Source: Anniella stebbinsi (taxonomy: Eukaryota; Chordata; Lepidosauria; Squamata; Anniellidae). From it: DNA of 64,000 nt. Below are positions 39,705 through 51,184 of this stretch, one piece after another; within the stretch, counting starts at the first letter, position 1; the number at the start of each line of letters is the position of its first letter. A program made the translations under genes and the position numbers. The DNA lies in NCBI GenBank assembly GCA_029215795.1, contig JARDYH010000001.1, positions 400,991,154 through 401,055,153 of the forward strand, given 5' to 3'. The notes beneath the pieces were generated by a model, which worked only from the letters and a program-made list of their open reading frames with translations, was not told where the DNA came from and made no database searches.

Positions 39705-40980
39705 TACTGTTTCTGCTCTGTAATTTAATCCATGTGACAGCAGCTCCTTTGGCACCTGAAAGATGAGCAGATGGATGGTAGCAGGAGCTCAGCTGCGCAG
39801 CGGTTTGTCGCTGAACCTGACTAGCCCATCTACCCTTCTAGGATTTGTGTCTTCAACGCAGTCCTGACATACAGGGACCTGCAGGTATACAATAAGATGG
39901 GGGGGCACATGGAATAAGCTACTCCAAATCCTCTTCCAACCAGATCCCAATCTTCGTGTACATATAGCAAGTGTGTGTTTTTGACCTTGTGTATCCCTTC
40001 TGTGCACATGATATTGGGAGATTGGGAGTAGATTTGTTTAACTCGAGTTGGAAAGATGAAGAAGGAAAAGCAGGAAAAAAAATCAGACCCATTGCATCTT
40101 TTCCTCTCTCTCTCCCGCTTCCTCTCTCTGAGTTTTGCATTTCTTCCTAGTCTCCCCTCTCTCTTTTTTATCATGCCTCCAGTGTAGCAACTGCATTGAA
40201 GCTTTTGATCCAGTGATTTCCTCCCGACCATAATGAGGTCTGGAGGGAGAAACTACTCAATTAAAAATTCTCCACTTCATTTTTCTTTGGGTAAACAGCA
40301 TGATGAATTATAACACGATTTCCTTCTTGCCTCCCCCTCCCCGCTTGCTTTATTCGTACTGTACGATTCTTGCAAATGTTGCCACCGGAGGGAGGGAGGT
40401 TGGTTTCCCCCAACGCCAACACCTCCATCCAGAGCTTAATGCTAAATTGAGGACAACAGCAGGAACATTTGAATCGCTGGCAGCCGGCGTTGTGTGTTTA
40501 TGAAATGATCTTACGTGGTGTTCTGCCCCCGTTTGGCATTTGGAACATGGAAATGGGCCTGCTTGTGTTTGTAGATCGAGGGGAGGGTGATGCATTTGCG
40601 GCGCCATCTGGATGCCCTCGGTGAAAAAGTGTGTGCATTTCTTCTCTTGTGGGAAAGTGGAATCCTGCAGGTACGTGCTCAGGATTCTGCAGGCATGTGC
40701 TGTCATGTTCAAGTGTGTCAGCTCCATCTCCTGTGGCTGGCATGTGCCTGATGGCTGTCTGGCTCAGTTCAGGACCCCCCCCCCCCCCCCGGAGCATGGC
40801 TCTTGCAGGAGCCTGGATTTTGTGAAACCCTGCAGCATCAGATCGCAGAGGAACAGGAGCTGAAGTCAGTGGTTCCAATGCAGGGCTGGCTTTGGGAGCG
40901 TTTGGGATTGGCATCTACTTTGGGTCCAGAATGCAGCTGGGAGGATGTTGCTTGCAAGTGCTAGCCAGTAAGAATCTCTG
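39705..40980. other. Intergenic DNA, no gene recognised
   Basis: Unique-looking sequence; short frames on both strands overlap each other. A C run at about 40777-40791. Confidence 0.35.
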
Positions 40981-41044
40981 AAAACTGTACTGGTTATTAT
41001 TACATTTCTATACTGGCCGATAGCCGGAGCTTTCTGGGTGGTTA
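40981..41044 (-). mobile_element. LINE tail scrap
   Basis: TTATTACATTTCTATACTGG, CCGATAGCCGGAGCTTTCTG and GGTGGTT in minus sense match the L2-type 3' end. Confidence 0.55.
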
Positions 41045-41344
41045 CTAGTACAGCTGGAACTGCATGTTGTGACAAACGATACCAGCTAAAATGGCATCTG
41101 CAACTTGAGATCTCCCCGCTCCACCCCCCATAATGTGTAGGATTCCTTACCCTGTGCCATGATATTAACGCAGTGTGTATTTGTGCCTGCTCTTATGTCA
41201 TCAGTGGAACTAGAGGGACTTGGATTCAAATCTGCACTCATCCATGATGCTCTCAGGGTCACCTTGGGCCCATCACTATCACTCTGAGCTTTATTGACCT
41301 TGCAGGGGTATTCTTAACATTGGGACCATCTATGCGCACAGCAC

Positions 41345-42080
41345 TTTATAAAGCACGAGCTGGGAAAAGTGCAGGAAGGGGCAACTCACATGATCAAGGG
41401 TCCAGAGCATCTCCCCTATGAGGGAAGACGACAACAGCTGGGATTGTTTAGCTTGGGGAAAAGGAGGCTAAGGGGAGACATGGTAGAGGTGCACAGAATT
41501 ATGCCTGGTGCGGAGAATGTGGATAGGGAGACATTGCTCTTCCATAATACTAGAGCTCAATGGGGTCATCCCATGAAGCTGATTGGTGGGAGATTCAGGA
41601 CAGAGAAAAGGAAGCACTTCTTCACACAGCGCATAGTTAAACGATAGGATTTGCTACCACAAGATGTCATGACAGCTACCAGTTTGGATGGCTTGAAAAG
41701 GGGGTTGGAGGAGAAGGCTATCAATGGCTACTAGTCCTGATGGCTATGTGCTATCTCCAGTATCAGAGGCAGTAAGCCTATATACATCAGTTGCTGGGGA
41801 ACATGGGTGGGAGGGTGCTGTGGTACCTGTGCCCTGCTTGTGAGTCCCTGGTCGACAGCTGGTTGGCCACTGTGTGAATAGAATGCTGGGCCAGATCTAC
41901 ACCAAGCAGGATATAACACTACGAAAGCAGCTTGAAAGCAGTATATGACATGTGTCATGGGCCCCAACTGTTGTGAGTGCACTTCAGTACCGTTATAAAG
42001 CAGTAGTGTTGAACCTGCCCTGGACTAGATGGACCCATGGTCTGATCCAACATGGCCGCTCTTAGGTTCTTATGTTCTAA
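41345..42080 (+). mobile_element. CR1-type LINE 3' end interrupted by a small insertion
   Basis: CGACAACAGCTGGGATTGTT, TAGCTTGGGGAAAAGGAGGC, TAAGGGGAGACATGGTAGAG and the end ACTAGATGGACCCATGGTCT, then TTCTTATGTTCTAA form a CR1 subfamily end. At about 41888-42008 (GATCTACACCAAGCAGGATA onward) the CR1 is interrupted by a MITE-like insert. Confidence 0.8.
41888..42008. mobile_element. MITE-like insert within CR1
   Basis: AGATCTACACCAAGCAGGAT, then AACACTACGAAAGCAGC, GTGTCATGGGCCCCAACTGT and AGTGTTGAACCTGCCC. It splits GAATGCTGG from GACTAGATGG of the CR1. Ends only weakly inverted. Confidence 0.5.
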
Positions 42081-42689
42081 GGACAAGAGGACAAGCCCTT
42101 CTCGTCCTAATGGTGAAAATTGTGACATGGAACGGGGCAACGTCTGAAGCGAAGAGAGATAGAGTATGCATTTATTCCAGCTGCAAATTACTGAGGCTTA
42201 GTTATAGTAGGCTATGTGGAGCACGAGGGTTTACCAGGTCCTAAACAGTTTTGGTCCCAATTTCTTGAAGGAACATCTCCCGAGTGTTCTCACATGTGCC
42301 TTCAGGCCTCTGAGGAAGGCACTAAGTGCCCCCATCACCTGAGACTGAGTGGGTGTCTGCTACATCCTGAGCCCTTCAAATATAGTGGATCTTACTTCTG
42401 AATTGGATTGAGCTGTTAGGAAATTTAGAACAGGAATGGAAGAACCTCCATTCCAAGGCCCAAATCTGGTCCTCTACAGGGGAGGGAGCTTTCTCCCAAC
42501 CACTGATAATTTGGTGGTTTTCTGCCTTTTGTGCAGTTTTTCCCCCTTACTATAGCCAATTAGGCAAGTGGCTATTTTCAGGACTGCTTTGGTGGGCAGC
42601 TGCTCATGCGCTGAGCTGGTATGCCATCAGCACGAGTTTCAGGGACGTTTCATTTGTTACATCTCCTATGTACACATGTACCCCAGGGT

Positions 42690-42800
42690 TTGGGGCAGGA
42701 TTCTTTCTTAGTTCTACCTGGAGGTTCCGGGGATCGAACCTGGGACCTTCCGCTCTGCATGCAAAGCTTCTGCAACTGAGCTATGGTCCTTCTCAAGTAG
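42690..42800 (-). mobile_element. tRNA-Ala-like SINE fragment
   Basis: Minus strand: GACCATAGCTCAGTTGCAGA, AGCTTTGCATGCAGAGCGGA, AGGTCCCAGGTTCGATCCCC. A-box and B-box are well preserved here (GGTTCGATCCC). Only the head is present. Confidence 0.65.
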
Positions 42801-42996
42801 CAGGTGATGGGAAAGATCTCTCTCTGCCTGAGAACCTGGGAAGCTACTGCCAGTCAGAGCAGACAATACTGGACAGTACAAATTGTCTGACATTGGTATA
42901 GGGAGGTAAAGATTTCATTAAATCCATTCTGTCTGTGTTTTGGGATTGTCAGGTATCCTGTCGTGCTTTCATTGGCCGAATCAGACCTTTTTTTTT

Positions 42997-43242
42997 AGGG
43001 ATGTTTGAGAATTTTGTTGCACTTGCGCGAATGTGCTTTAGCGCAAGTACGAATCAATGCAAGTTCAAATTAGTGTTCATGTGCGTTAGTGCAAGTGCGA
43101 ATCCGTGCAGAACTCCCTGCCAAAAGTTTAAGAACAGTCCGTGCAACTTGGAAAAGGCTGGCTTGCTGTCGAATCCACAGGCTGGATTCATAGAAAGCCA
43201 ATTCATTTGAATCCCTTGTGGATTTCTCCGATATCCCTACCC
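42997..43242. mobile_element. TAGGGATGT...GATATCCCTA MITE
   Basis: Left end TAGGGATGTTTGAGAATTTT, right end GGATTTCTCCGATATCCCTA, inverted termini. The interior has repeated GCGCAAGTACGAATC-like units. Related copies at 46484 (opposite orientation) and 52440. Confidence 0.6.
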
Positions 43243-44090
43243 TCCTACAGTATAAGACAGATTCCTAGATTGTTCCTAGGTCTTCTAATATTGTTACATG
43301 GTTATGATCCGTTTCATAAAAAAAGGAAAACCGCTTTCAAGAGTGCAAGTGTGTTATCAGATAATACATTCCTCCTGGAGTATTTATGCAAGTTGGGGCA
43401 TTTACGTGTTTCGGTATTTTGTCAGGTGGAGAGCATACAGTTCATTTTTTGAAAAACAAGCACCTTATTGACTGTGTGAAATAATAATATGAAATTATCT
43501 GAATTGGACTTGAATTCCTAGAGTGCCATGGTACAATTCACTCTATATCATACAATTTCTCAATGGGAAGCATGTGTGAGCATGCGCACACCAGAAATGC
43601 TTAATGCACTTTAGTTGACCCATTGATTAATTAGTCCACTTGTTTAGTTCCTTGTTCTTTAAGACTTTTTGTACTCTTGTAGCTCTGGAGATAAGAATGT
43701 AGGAAGTTAGAGCTGTTAGAGAGATTGCTGGAAATAGCTCTTTGCAGGAAAGGGTTATACGAACGCATCCTTTTTATGCTCTCCTAGTGCCTTACCCAGG
43801 TAGCTGATGAATGGTGATGGCAGAAGCCGTCCTGTGCTTGTCAAACCCACTGGAGAAATTGTGTTGCCATTTTGCTTTCCCTTTCCAAAGGTGTAATGAA
43901 TGGCTCTCCAGAGTCTCAGGAATAAAAATTGTTTCCCCCATCATCTGAGGCTTTTAACTGGAGTTGCCAAGAATTGGACCTAAGAGGTGCTCTAACGCTG
44001 AGCTATGGTCACTACAGTCCCTTTACGAACCGGGGTCCTGGCTGAATCCCCTGAGAGACTTTAGCATAGGAGGGGAGCCCTCACAGAATT
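43243..44090. other. No gene recognised; a SINE scrap
   Basis: 43963-44010 (AATTGGACCTAAGAGGTGCT, CTAACGCTGAGCTATGG) is a worn tRNA-Ala-like SINE in minus sense. The remainder is not recognised. Confidence 0.3.
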
Positions 44091-44430
44091 AATTAGGGAA
44101 GGAGTGTAAAACGTCGGGCCTGGGGTCAAATTTGGCCTTCTTGGTGTCCCAGTCTGTCTTTCCAGAGGGCCATGAATACTTCCCCTTCTTTTTTGGGTTT
44201 TCTGCAGTTTTCTAAACGGTTGAAATGACTCTCCTAATTCATGACCGGCAATAAGAGCTTTCAGCTAAAATACGTTGGCATTTTTGGAATGTGGGCCCTG
44301 CTCACCCATCGTTGGAGGCTGATCCCCTGAGAGAGTCTCCAGAATTGAATTCTAAAATGGAAAGAGGTTCTCTGCCCCCGACTTAGGGGACCCCCTTTCC
44401 TGCTCAAGAAATGTGAAACCTCAGGCCCAG
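44091..44430. mobile_element. Worn hAT-like (Charlie-type) sequence
   Basis: GGGGTCAAATTTGGCCTTCT, then GGGTTTTCTGCAGTTTTC and the CCTGCTCACCCATCGTTGGA region resemble elements at 42410-42560 and 58900-59230. Boundaries are uncertain. Confidence 0.3.
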
Positions 44431-44577
44431 ATGCCTCTGGGCTGCAAAACAGGGTAAATGTAAAGTTAATATTAATTTGATATGAATAGTAGAGTAGTAT
44501 TAAAGATGAACAGAGCAACAAGTTAATAGAGAAGTACTGGGGTGATAGTATTGGAGTCATATTAAAGTGGCATCGGT

Positions 44578-44757
44578 GCAGGCTGTTGGCTCCGATGTCA
44601 AGTGGGGCGGTGAATCCACTCTGGGTGTCAGTCAGAACTCAAAAGGAGCTATCCAAGTGATCGGATAACTACTTTAGAATTTTGACTGGTTCTGACTGAA
44701 AACCAGAGTGGATTCAGCATCCCACTGACATTGGAGCCATTGGCCTCCACTGAACTG
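44578..44757. mobile_element. CAGYGGAGGC inverted-repeat MITE
   Basis: GGCTGTTGGCTCCGATGTCA, AGTGGGGCGGTGAATCCACT, then TGGATTCAGCATCCCACTGA and GCCATTGGCCTCCACTG. Same family as 37168. Confidence 0.6.
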
Positions 44758-45079
44758 CATGATTCAGAACAGGTTATGGTGAACGTCCAGCAGGAGACAG
44801 CGAGAGACTCGCGGACTCCTAATTCTTTGCATGCTACAGCCGATTTGATGCAACCAGTCAACAAAGTGGTGTGTGCAGACATCTGGATGCAGGCAGAGGT
44901 TCAGATGACTGAATGCTACTCCGTACAAAAATAAATAAATAAATACATCCACACAGAAAACTGGTATGTCAAGGAAAAGTGTCCTATTCTAGCCTTCTCC
45001 CTGACTGTCCAGATTTCTATGTACAGGACAATTATTTGTTTTATTTCTTTATGGAGAAGTGTTCAATTCTCCAATTTCG

Positions 45080-45373
45080 AGTTGTACTGGAACCAGTACA
45101 ACTGTTACCCAGAGAACCTTTTCTTCTGTCGTCCCCAGACTCTGGAATGGCCTGCCGGAGGAGATTCGTCAATTTAACAAGCTCTCTGAGTTTATGGCAG
45201 CTATAAAAATTAGCTCCTTCTGGTAGGCCTACCCAGATGAACTTTAAACCAAGAATTTTAAAATGTGATGATTGTTTTATATGCTCTTTTAATTAATTTA
45301 TGTATTTGATCTATATTGTTATTGTATTAATGTTGTTTCCTGCCTCGATCCAAAGGGAGAGGCGGGTAAGAAA

Positions 45374-45407
<34 letters not shown>

Positions 45408-45420
45408 ATTATTATTATTG
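45080..45420 (+). mobile_element. L2-type LINE 3' end with (ATT)n tail
   Basis: ACTCTGGAATGGCCTGCCGG, AGGAGATTCGTCAATTTAAC, GTTTCCTGCCTCGATCCAAA and GGGAGAGGCGGGTAAGAAAT, then ATT repeats. Same subfamily as the inverted copy at 61112-61560. Confidence 0.75.
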
Positions 45421-45768
45421 TTAGTTCAGGAACAGGCTTGCTACCTCAGACTGCAGGTGCCACAGGTTTGCCTGGCACCTGCATTATACTCACTTAGACG
45501 CCAGGTGAAGACCTTTTTATTTTCTCAGCATTTTAACAGTTCATCAGTTTCATTTTTTAACTTTGCTGTTTTAAATTTGTATTTTAAATCTGCATTAATT
45601 TCTACATTGCTGCTTGGTTTTATCCTGTGCTCTTATATTGTATTTTTGTGCTACGTTTTTAGACTCTTGTTGTTTTATATTTGAATGGTTCTTATGGTTT
45701 TAATTTTTGTAAACCGCCCAGAGAACTTTGGATATTGGGCGGTATAAAAATGCAATAAATAAATAAGT
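45421..45768 (+). mobile_element. Second L2-type LINE 3' end, directly after the first
   Basis: GCACCTGCATTATACTCACT, TAGACGCCAGGTGAAGACCT, then GTAAACCGCCCAGAGAACTT and GGGCGGTATAAAAATGCAAT with (AAAT)n. Matches 63595-63895 closely. Confidence 0.8.
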
Positions 45769-46483
45769 TCCTAGTTCCAGATGGAATGGCACTCAATGAC
45801 ACTCTTGGTTGAATGTATGAACTGCCTGTGTTAGACAGGAAAATTCTGTCTGTCTTCACCCGTGACCTGTCATTGCATGTTGCAGTTGCCAAAGATGTAT
45901 TTGTGAACTTGCCTCTTGTTTAATTTCAAAGGAAGGATAGCGTTGTGCTGAGTCTCCACCTTTTTTACAAGCTCCACCTTCCATAACTTGGTATGAATAG
46001 CATTTTTTTGTTTTCCTGGTGAAATAGGGTTCTGTTGTATTTATGGAGTGATAGAAGCACCACCTGGTGGTCAAAAGATGTACTTATCAATCTGCATTGT
46101 ATTGCTTCTGGCGGTGAAGCCTTTTGCTGATTGGCTGAACTGGGAGAGAAAAGCTGTCGGAATGTTTGCAGCCCGTTTTCAGTGAAGGAAAGGAGAGGTG
46201 TTGGTTTGGCTGGACCTAGGGACGGCTATATCTTTGCAAGGCAGATTGAGGCCTTGGTGAAAGTTCCAGCTGAAGTGGCTGGTAAGGAGCAGGGGATTTC
46301 AGAAGCCAGCCGGTAGAAGAGAAGAGTCCACAATTGACAGTGGACTGAGCATGACGACCCTGAAGCTAGGCTAAGTGGAGATTTAAGGAAAAGGAGTCGT
46401 GGCGTTGAAGAAAGGCAGAAATAACGATGGAAGTGATTGACAAGGCATTGGGACTGTGGGACTGTGATTATAGGATTGGTAGG

Positions 46484-46725
46484 TAGGGATGTTGGAGAAA
46501 TCCACAGCAAATTCAAATGAGTTTGTAGTTTTATGAATTTGACCTGCAGATTTAGCAGCGGATTGGTTTTTTCCCCAAATTACGCAGATTTTGCAGACTG
46601 GCGGACCATTTCCCCACATTTGCGCGAATTCGTGAATGCAGATAGTGTATTTCCGTAAGTGCACATTAGCGTCAGGCACATTTGCAAATCAACGCAAGTA
46701 GAACGAAATTCTGTACTTGAGGAAA
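46484..46725. mobile_element. TAGGGATGT MITE copy, opposite orientation
   Basis: TAGGGATGTTGGAGAAATCC, TTTGCGCGAATTCGTGAATG, and a degenerate far end near 46725. Content parallels 42997-43242 in reverse. Confidence 0.45.
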
Positions 46726-46789
46726 ACTTTATGTTGGGATAATGGCAAAACCAACCTCTACTGGGGGCTCAGTCCTTACCGGGTAGGGA

Positions 46790-47208
46790 TAGGGCGGCCA
46801 CTTAAGAATCGCCCCCAAACAGGAAATGCATCACCCCCAAAATGCATGAAATATGCATATGGTAATAGGTATGCATAGATGCAAATTTAGAAATTATTAT
46901 TTTAACTTAAAACAGAAATGCAGAACATCTCCCCATAGTTTGTGACGAAGTGGTATTTGTGTAGTGGTCAACCTGTTGTCCGGGTGCTGTTGATGGACAA
47001 TTTCAAGGCCCTTTAGCTCTTTATATTTAGAAGTATATTTAGGCCTGGCTGAGAGCTCACATCTGTTTTAAACGTATACTATTTCTATATGTTGTCTGTT
47101 TTTATGGTTTTATGGTTTTAAATTTTGCATATCAAATTTTAATGTCCAAAGTTTTAATTTTTGTAAACCGCCCAGAGAGCTTCGGCTATGGGGCAGTATC
47201 TTAATGTA

Positions 47209-47245
<37 letters not shown>

Positions 47246-47376
47246 TATCTTCATGTTGTGGACTTGGTTAAGGACATCCTTTCAAATTGAAGACTCTTTC
47301 AAACTTGAGGACAGTCCTTTGGCAACCCTTCAAACAGAGCACCGTCCTCTGTAAAAAATGACACCTGGCCACCCTA
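46790..47376. mobile_element. TAGGGCGGCC...GGCCACCCTA hAT-like element with inserted LINE tail
   Basis: Ends TAGGGCGGCCAC and GGCCACCCTA are inverted. Flanking 8-mers GGTAGGGA and GGCAGTGA match at 6 of 8. The interior matches 62640-62990 (TTTCAAGGCCCTTTAG, TTCAAATTGAAGAC). It is interrupted at about 47040-47245 by an L2-type LINE tail (TTGTAAACCGCCCAGAGAGC, then (AAT)n). Confidence 0.65.
47040..47245 (+). mobile_element. L2-type LINE tail inserted in the element above
   Basis: TTAATTTTTGTAAACCGCCC, AGAGAGCTTCGGCTATGGGG, then (AATAAT)n at 47212-47243. Confidence 0.7.
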
Positions 47377-48309
47377 GGCAGTGATCCTGTGTGCATGTCT
47401 GTGTCGTGTATGCGGAATGCACTATAATGCTCCATCCTCCCCTCCCTCTGTGTTCCTGCTCCCCATCGCAATGACAGACGCTTTGCTAGTTTTAAATAGT
47501 GCCTGATATCTAGCGGCAGGCATTTTATTACAGCAACCTTAAGGTCGGATGCAAAATGTGCATGGAATTTAACTGCTCCGCTCCACCCGTTTTAATCGTA
47601 GGGTTGAGTCCAATCATTTGCTTTCAGCCAAATGGGATTTTCTGTGCCAATAGCAAAAGGACTGAGGCCGGCTCCAGAGGTATTTTTGTTTTTCGTTTGC
47701 CAGCACAGGCAGGGCGGGACATCTTGCACTCTGCAAAAGATTTTGGGAGCATGTTCTCCTTTCCTATGAGGAGCAGCACATGAACCAAGGCCCCTACACT
47801 GTTTATAGCATGCCATGGAGGCTTTCAACTCCCCCAAGCAGGCGCGGTCTGAACATGTGACTGAGTCAGCCTTAAGAAAGGCTTTGGAAGTCATTGGCAG
47901 CACCTCTGAGACCCCACTAAGCTCAATAGTGAACTTGACTTGGCCGTCCCTGCTTAGCCTAACTACCTGCTTAGGTTCGTTGAGAGGATAAAATGGGGGT
48001 GAAGGAAAAATAATGTAATAAATGTAATAAATGAATTGGCCCTGATCCGGAGTGACTGCAACATCAGTGACATCATGCACTGTGAAGGGTGTCCTAAAGT
48101 TAGAGAGTAAAAACTCTAGCTCCCTAATTGTCTAGCTTGCCATTCCAGCTCCCTGATTGTCTAGCTGCAAATGTTTGGCCGGCAATGACAATGTTAAAAG
48201 CTTACAGTTGCAGCAGCAACCTACCAGTGCCCCAATTGTAGGCTGTTAGCATGTTGTCCAAATCTGGCTTGACCTGGGTTTGCACTTTAATCTAGTTTGC
48301 ATATAATGA
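47377..48309. other. Unassigned DNA; SINE end at 47930-48020
   Basis: 47935-48020 (TTGACTTGGCCGTCCCTGCT, GAGAGGATAAAATGGGGGTG, then TAATAAATG) looks like the end of the GAGCCAG SINE. No gene recognised. Confidence 0.3.
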
Positions 48310-48470
48310 CAGTCCTCACAACAACCCTGTGAGGTAGGTTAGACTGAGAGTCTGTCACAGGCCCAAAGTCACCCAGTGTGCTTCATGGCCTAAGTGGGGA
48401 CTAGAACCCAGATCTACCGAGTCTCAGGCCAGCACCCTAACCACTGCATCACACGGACTCTCTAATCCAG
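48310..48470 (-). mobile_element. tRNA-derived SINE, 5' part
   Basis: Minus strand: GAGTCCGTGTGATGCAGTGG, TTAGGGTGCTGGCCTGAGAC, TCTAGTCCCCACTTAGGCCA and CACTGGGTGACTTTGGGCC. Same family as 30957. Confidence 0.7.
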
Positions 48471-48998
48471 CACTGCGCTGTGGTTGCACACTTTTAAAAA
48501 ATTGGGTAAACCAAAGCAAAACTCATACATCTGCTTGTTGCTAAATACTATTTTAGTAGGAGACCGGTCTTGATTTTATGTGTGTATGTAATATATGTGC
48601 GTGTAATTTATTTTGCCAGTTCATTCATTTCTATTTTACAATATGCAGCAGCAGCAGCATTGTCCTCAGAATGACAGGTCTTGATTATAGATGAGGCATA
48701 CTTTAAAAAGCCTGGTAATGCTGGGCTACTCCATTGCAGTCACGTTAGGAATGTAGCTTTCATTATGTTCATCAACTTGGATGTATTAGGCCCAGAGAGC
48801 AAAACCGTGGTATATTGGATGGCAAATAGAAAGGGAAGGAATTCTATTTATACTGCTGGCTATAAATTCTCCAGTCACAGAAAAGAGATTTATAGAGGGG
48901 CCAATAAAGCATAGCTAAATATTATTATGTGCTGGCCCTAAGGACACTGTGGATCTGTCAGAGGTCTGCTGTGATAAGTTTGCAAGGCACTTCCAGGA

Positions 48999-49298
48999 TA
49001 GGGTGACCATATGGAAAGGAGGAAAGGGCTCCTGTATCTTTAATAGTTGCATAGGGAAGGGAATTTCAGCAGGTGTCATTTGTATGCCTGGTGAAATTCC
49101 CTCTTCATCACAACAGTTAAAGCTGCCCTCTTTTGTACCTGGTTACTCTAATATAGCTCCTGCAACTTAAACTGTTGGGATGAAGAGGGAATTTCACCAG
49201 GTGCTGCATGCATACAAATGACACCTGATGAAATTCTCCTTTCTATACAACTGTTAAAGATACAGGATCTCTGTTCTCCTTTTCATATGGTCACCCTA
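48999..49298. mobile_element. TAGGGTGACC MITE inside the L2 LINE, perfect 8-bp duplication
   Basis: 300 bp; starts TAGGGTGACCATATGGAAAG, ends CATATGGTCACCCTA. Target duplication TTCCAGGA at 48991-48998 and 49299-49306. The site is within the LINE coding sequence FARHFQD, so order of events is clear. Confidence 0.93.
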
Positions 49299-49607
49299 TT
49301 CCAGGATAAATTCTCTTGCATCTGCTGGGACTTAGACTCTTGTGTTACAGCAGGTGAATCAGGTGAGGAATGCAGAGCATTGCCTTGTCCAGTTTTTTTG
49401 GGGTGAGTTTCAATTGGTACAGCTCAAGGACATTGACAAGGTGCTTGGACAAACTTGTGTAAACATTGCTGTATTGGATCCTTGTCGCTCTTGGCTTATA
49501 AAAACTGCCTGGGAGGGAGCAGCCGGCTGGGCCAGGAGAGTGCCACTATGATTGTCATCAGAGGCCCTCCTCTGAGTTCCTTCTCCAAGGGAGGCTTGGA
49601 AGGTTTA

Positions 49608-50003
49608 GAATCATAGAATGGTGGAGTTGGAAGGGGCCCATAAGGCCATTGAGTCAACCCCCCTGCTCAATGTAGGAATCCACCTTAAAGCATCCCTGAC
49701 AGATGATTGTCCAGCTGCCTCTTGAATGCCTCTAGTGTAGGAGAGCCTATGACCTCCCTAGGTCATTGGTTCCATTGTCGTACTGCTCTAACAGTCAGTT
49801 TTTTTCCTGCTGTCCGGCCAGAATCTGGCTTCCTGTAACTTGAGCCCATTATTCTGCATCCTGCACTCTGGGATGATAGAGAAGAGATCCTGGCCCTCCT
49901 CTGTGTGACAACCTTTCAAGTATTTGAAGAGTGCTATCATGTCTCCCCTCAATCTTCTCTTCTCCAGGCTAAGCATGCCCAGTTTTTTCAGTCTCTCCTC
50001 ATA
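49608..50003 (-). mobile_element. CR1-type LINE 3' end inserted in the L2 LINE
   Basis: Minus strand: MLSLEKRRLRGDMIALFKYL coding tail (49905-49976), then the 3' UTR ending ATGGCCTTATGGGCCCCTTC and CCATTCTATGATTCT. The CR1 lies between coding and 3' UTR parts of the plus-strand L2. Confidence 0.85.
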
Positions 50004-50731
50004 GGTGAAAACAAGGCGAAGGGCCTTCTTGGTGGTAGCTCTCCCACTGAGGTCTGCCTGGTGCCAACATTGTCATCTTTTCCACACCAGGTTAAGACCG
50101 GCCTCTACTCCCAGGCATTTGATGACATATGATGGGATTTTAATATCAGTTGTTTTATCAGGTCCTGTTATTTTATTGCAACTGGTTTTTTTTAGCTGTT
50201 TTAAATTGCTTTTAAATTTTGGATGTTAAAGTTTTTATATATGTTTTGTAATTTTTGTGAACCACTCAGAGAGCTCTGGCTGTTGCATTGTATAGAAATA
50301 AAATACTAATACTTCATTTTATTTCGATTGATACTTAAAATATTTCATGTATTTAAATTCTTGACCCATCTTTCCCAAGGCATTAGGGTAGCAACGGTTT
50401 AGAACCAAACAAATGCTAAAGAAAGTGACCTCTACCAAAATACAAAATGTGTATATTATCCTATAACTAGAATGCCTTCCCTCTCTTTACAAGGGTCTTA
50501 TGGTTATTATGATAAATTGGATTCTAGTTCTCTAAAGTTTATGCCATTTTAAATTTGTTAGCCTTTAAGGTGGTACAAGATTGGTGGTTGTTTTTGCTGA
50601 ATCAGATCAATGTGACTATCTCTCTTGCAGTTTAAACAGATCTTAAACAAGACAGAAAAAGAAATGCAACCCATAAATTCGCTAACATTGAGTACAAAAG
50701 AAATATAGTGTTTATTTGTTTTCAAAGAGCA

Positions 50732-50732
<1 letters not shown>

Positions 50733-50787
<55 letters not shown>
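50733..50787. repeat. (TA)n(TG)n microsatellite
   Basis: TATATATATATATATATATA then GTGTGTGTGTGTGTGTGTGT, both uninterrupted. Confidence 0.95.
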
Positions 50788-50788
<1 letters not shown>

Positions 50789-51004
50789 ATGTTTTATAAC
50801 GCTTAAAAGACAGACTTTTGCCACATTTCATTCTTTTATTACACAGAAAAGCAGTGGTTTGATTCTGGTTAAGGGAGTTTACATTTAAAGTGTAAATGCA
50901 GGCTCTGTAATAAGACCTTTCTTTAAAACACGGCTTTACTCAACTTCCTGATTTAAAAAGAAGAGAAAAGCTTGCTGTATAGCTGAAACTCAAAACTAAC
51001 AATG

Positions 51005-51120
51005 CAATTCTATCCACGTTCCAGCAGAAGGCTGCAATCTATTCACATTTCCCTGGGAATAAATCCCATGGATGGGATTGCCTCCAAGTCGACATTAATA
51101 GAATTGTATTGTAAATCTGA
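51005..51120. repeat. Dispersed repeat fragment, 9470 group
   Basis: GCAATTCTATCCACGTTCCA, CCCTGGGAATAAATCCCATG and GATGGGATTGCCTCCAAG. Confidence 0.35.
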
Positions 51121-51184
51121 TATTTAGGGAAAGATGATTTAAATTGGAAAAAATATATACTGATTCCTCCCCTTTTTTGTGTAA

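Larger units (their letters stand above)
48935..50317 (+). mobile_element. L2-type LINE fragment broken by a MITE and a CR1
   Basis: 48949-48998 and 49299-49557 encode FARHFQD and QLVQL-KD-IDKVLGQ with WLIKTAWEGAAGWAR, matching residues 55-140 of the LINE at 10662. After the CR1 insert, 50004-50317 is its 3' UTR (CTTCTTGGTGGTAGCTCTCC, ACCACTCAGAGAGCTCTGGC, AAATAAAATACT). The sequence between coding and UTR parts is mostly deleted. Confidence 0.7.

Noticed and set aside
39288..39755. Minus-strand frame of 155 codons with Asn and Ser/Leu runs
   Set aside because: Made by translating (TTA)n and (GA)n microsatellites; not a gene.
48681..48914. Plus-strand frame of 77 codons as a coding exon
   Set aside because: No family resemblance, no convincing flanking splice sites and no neighbouring exons.
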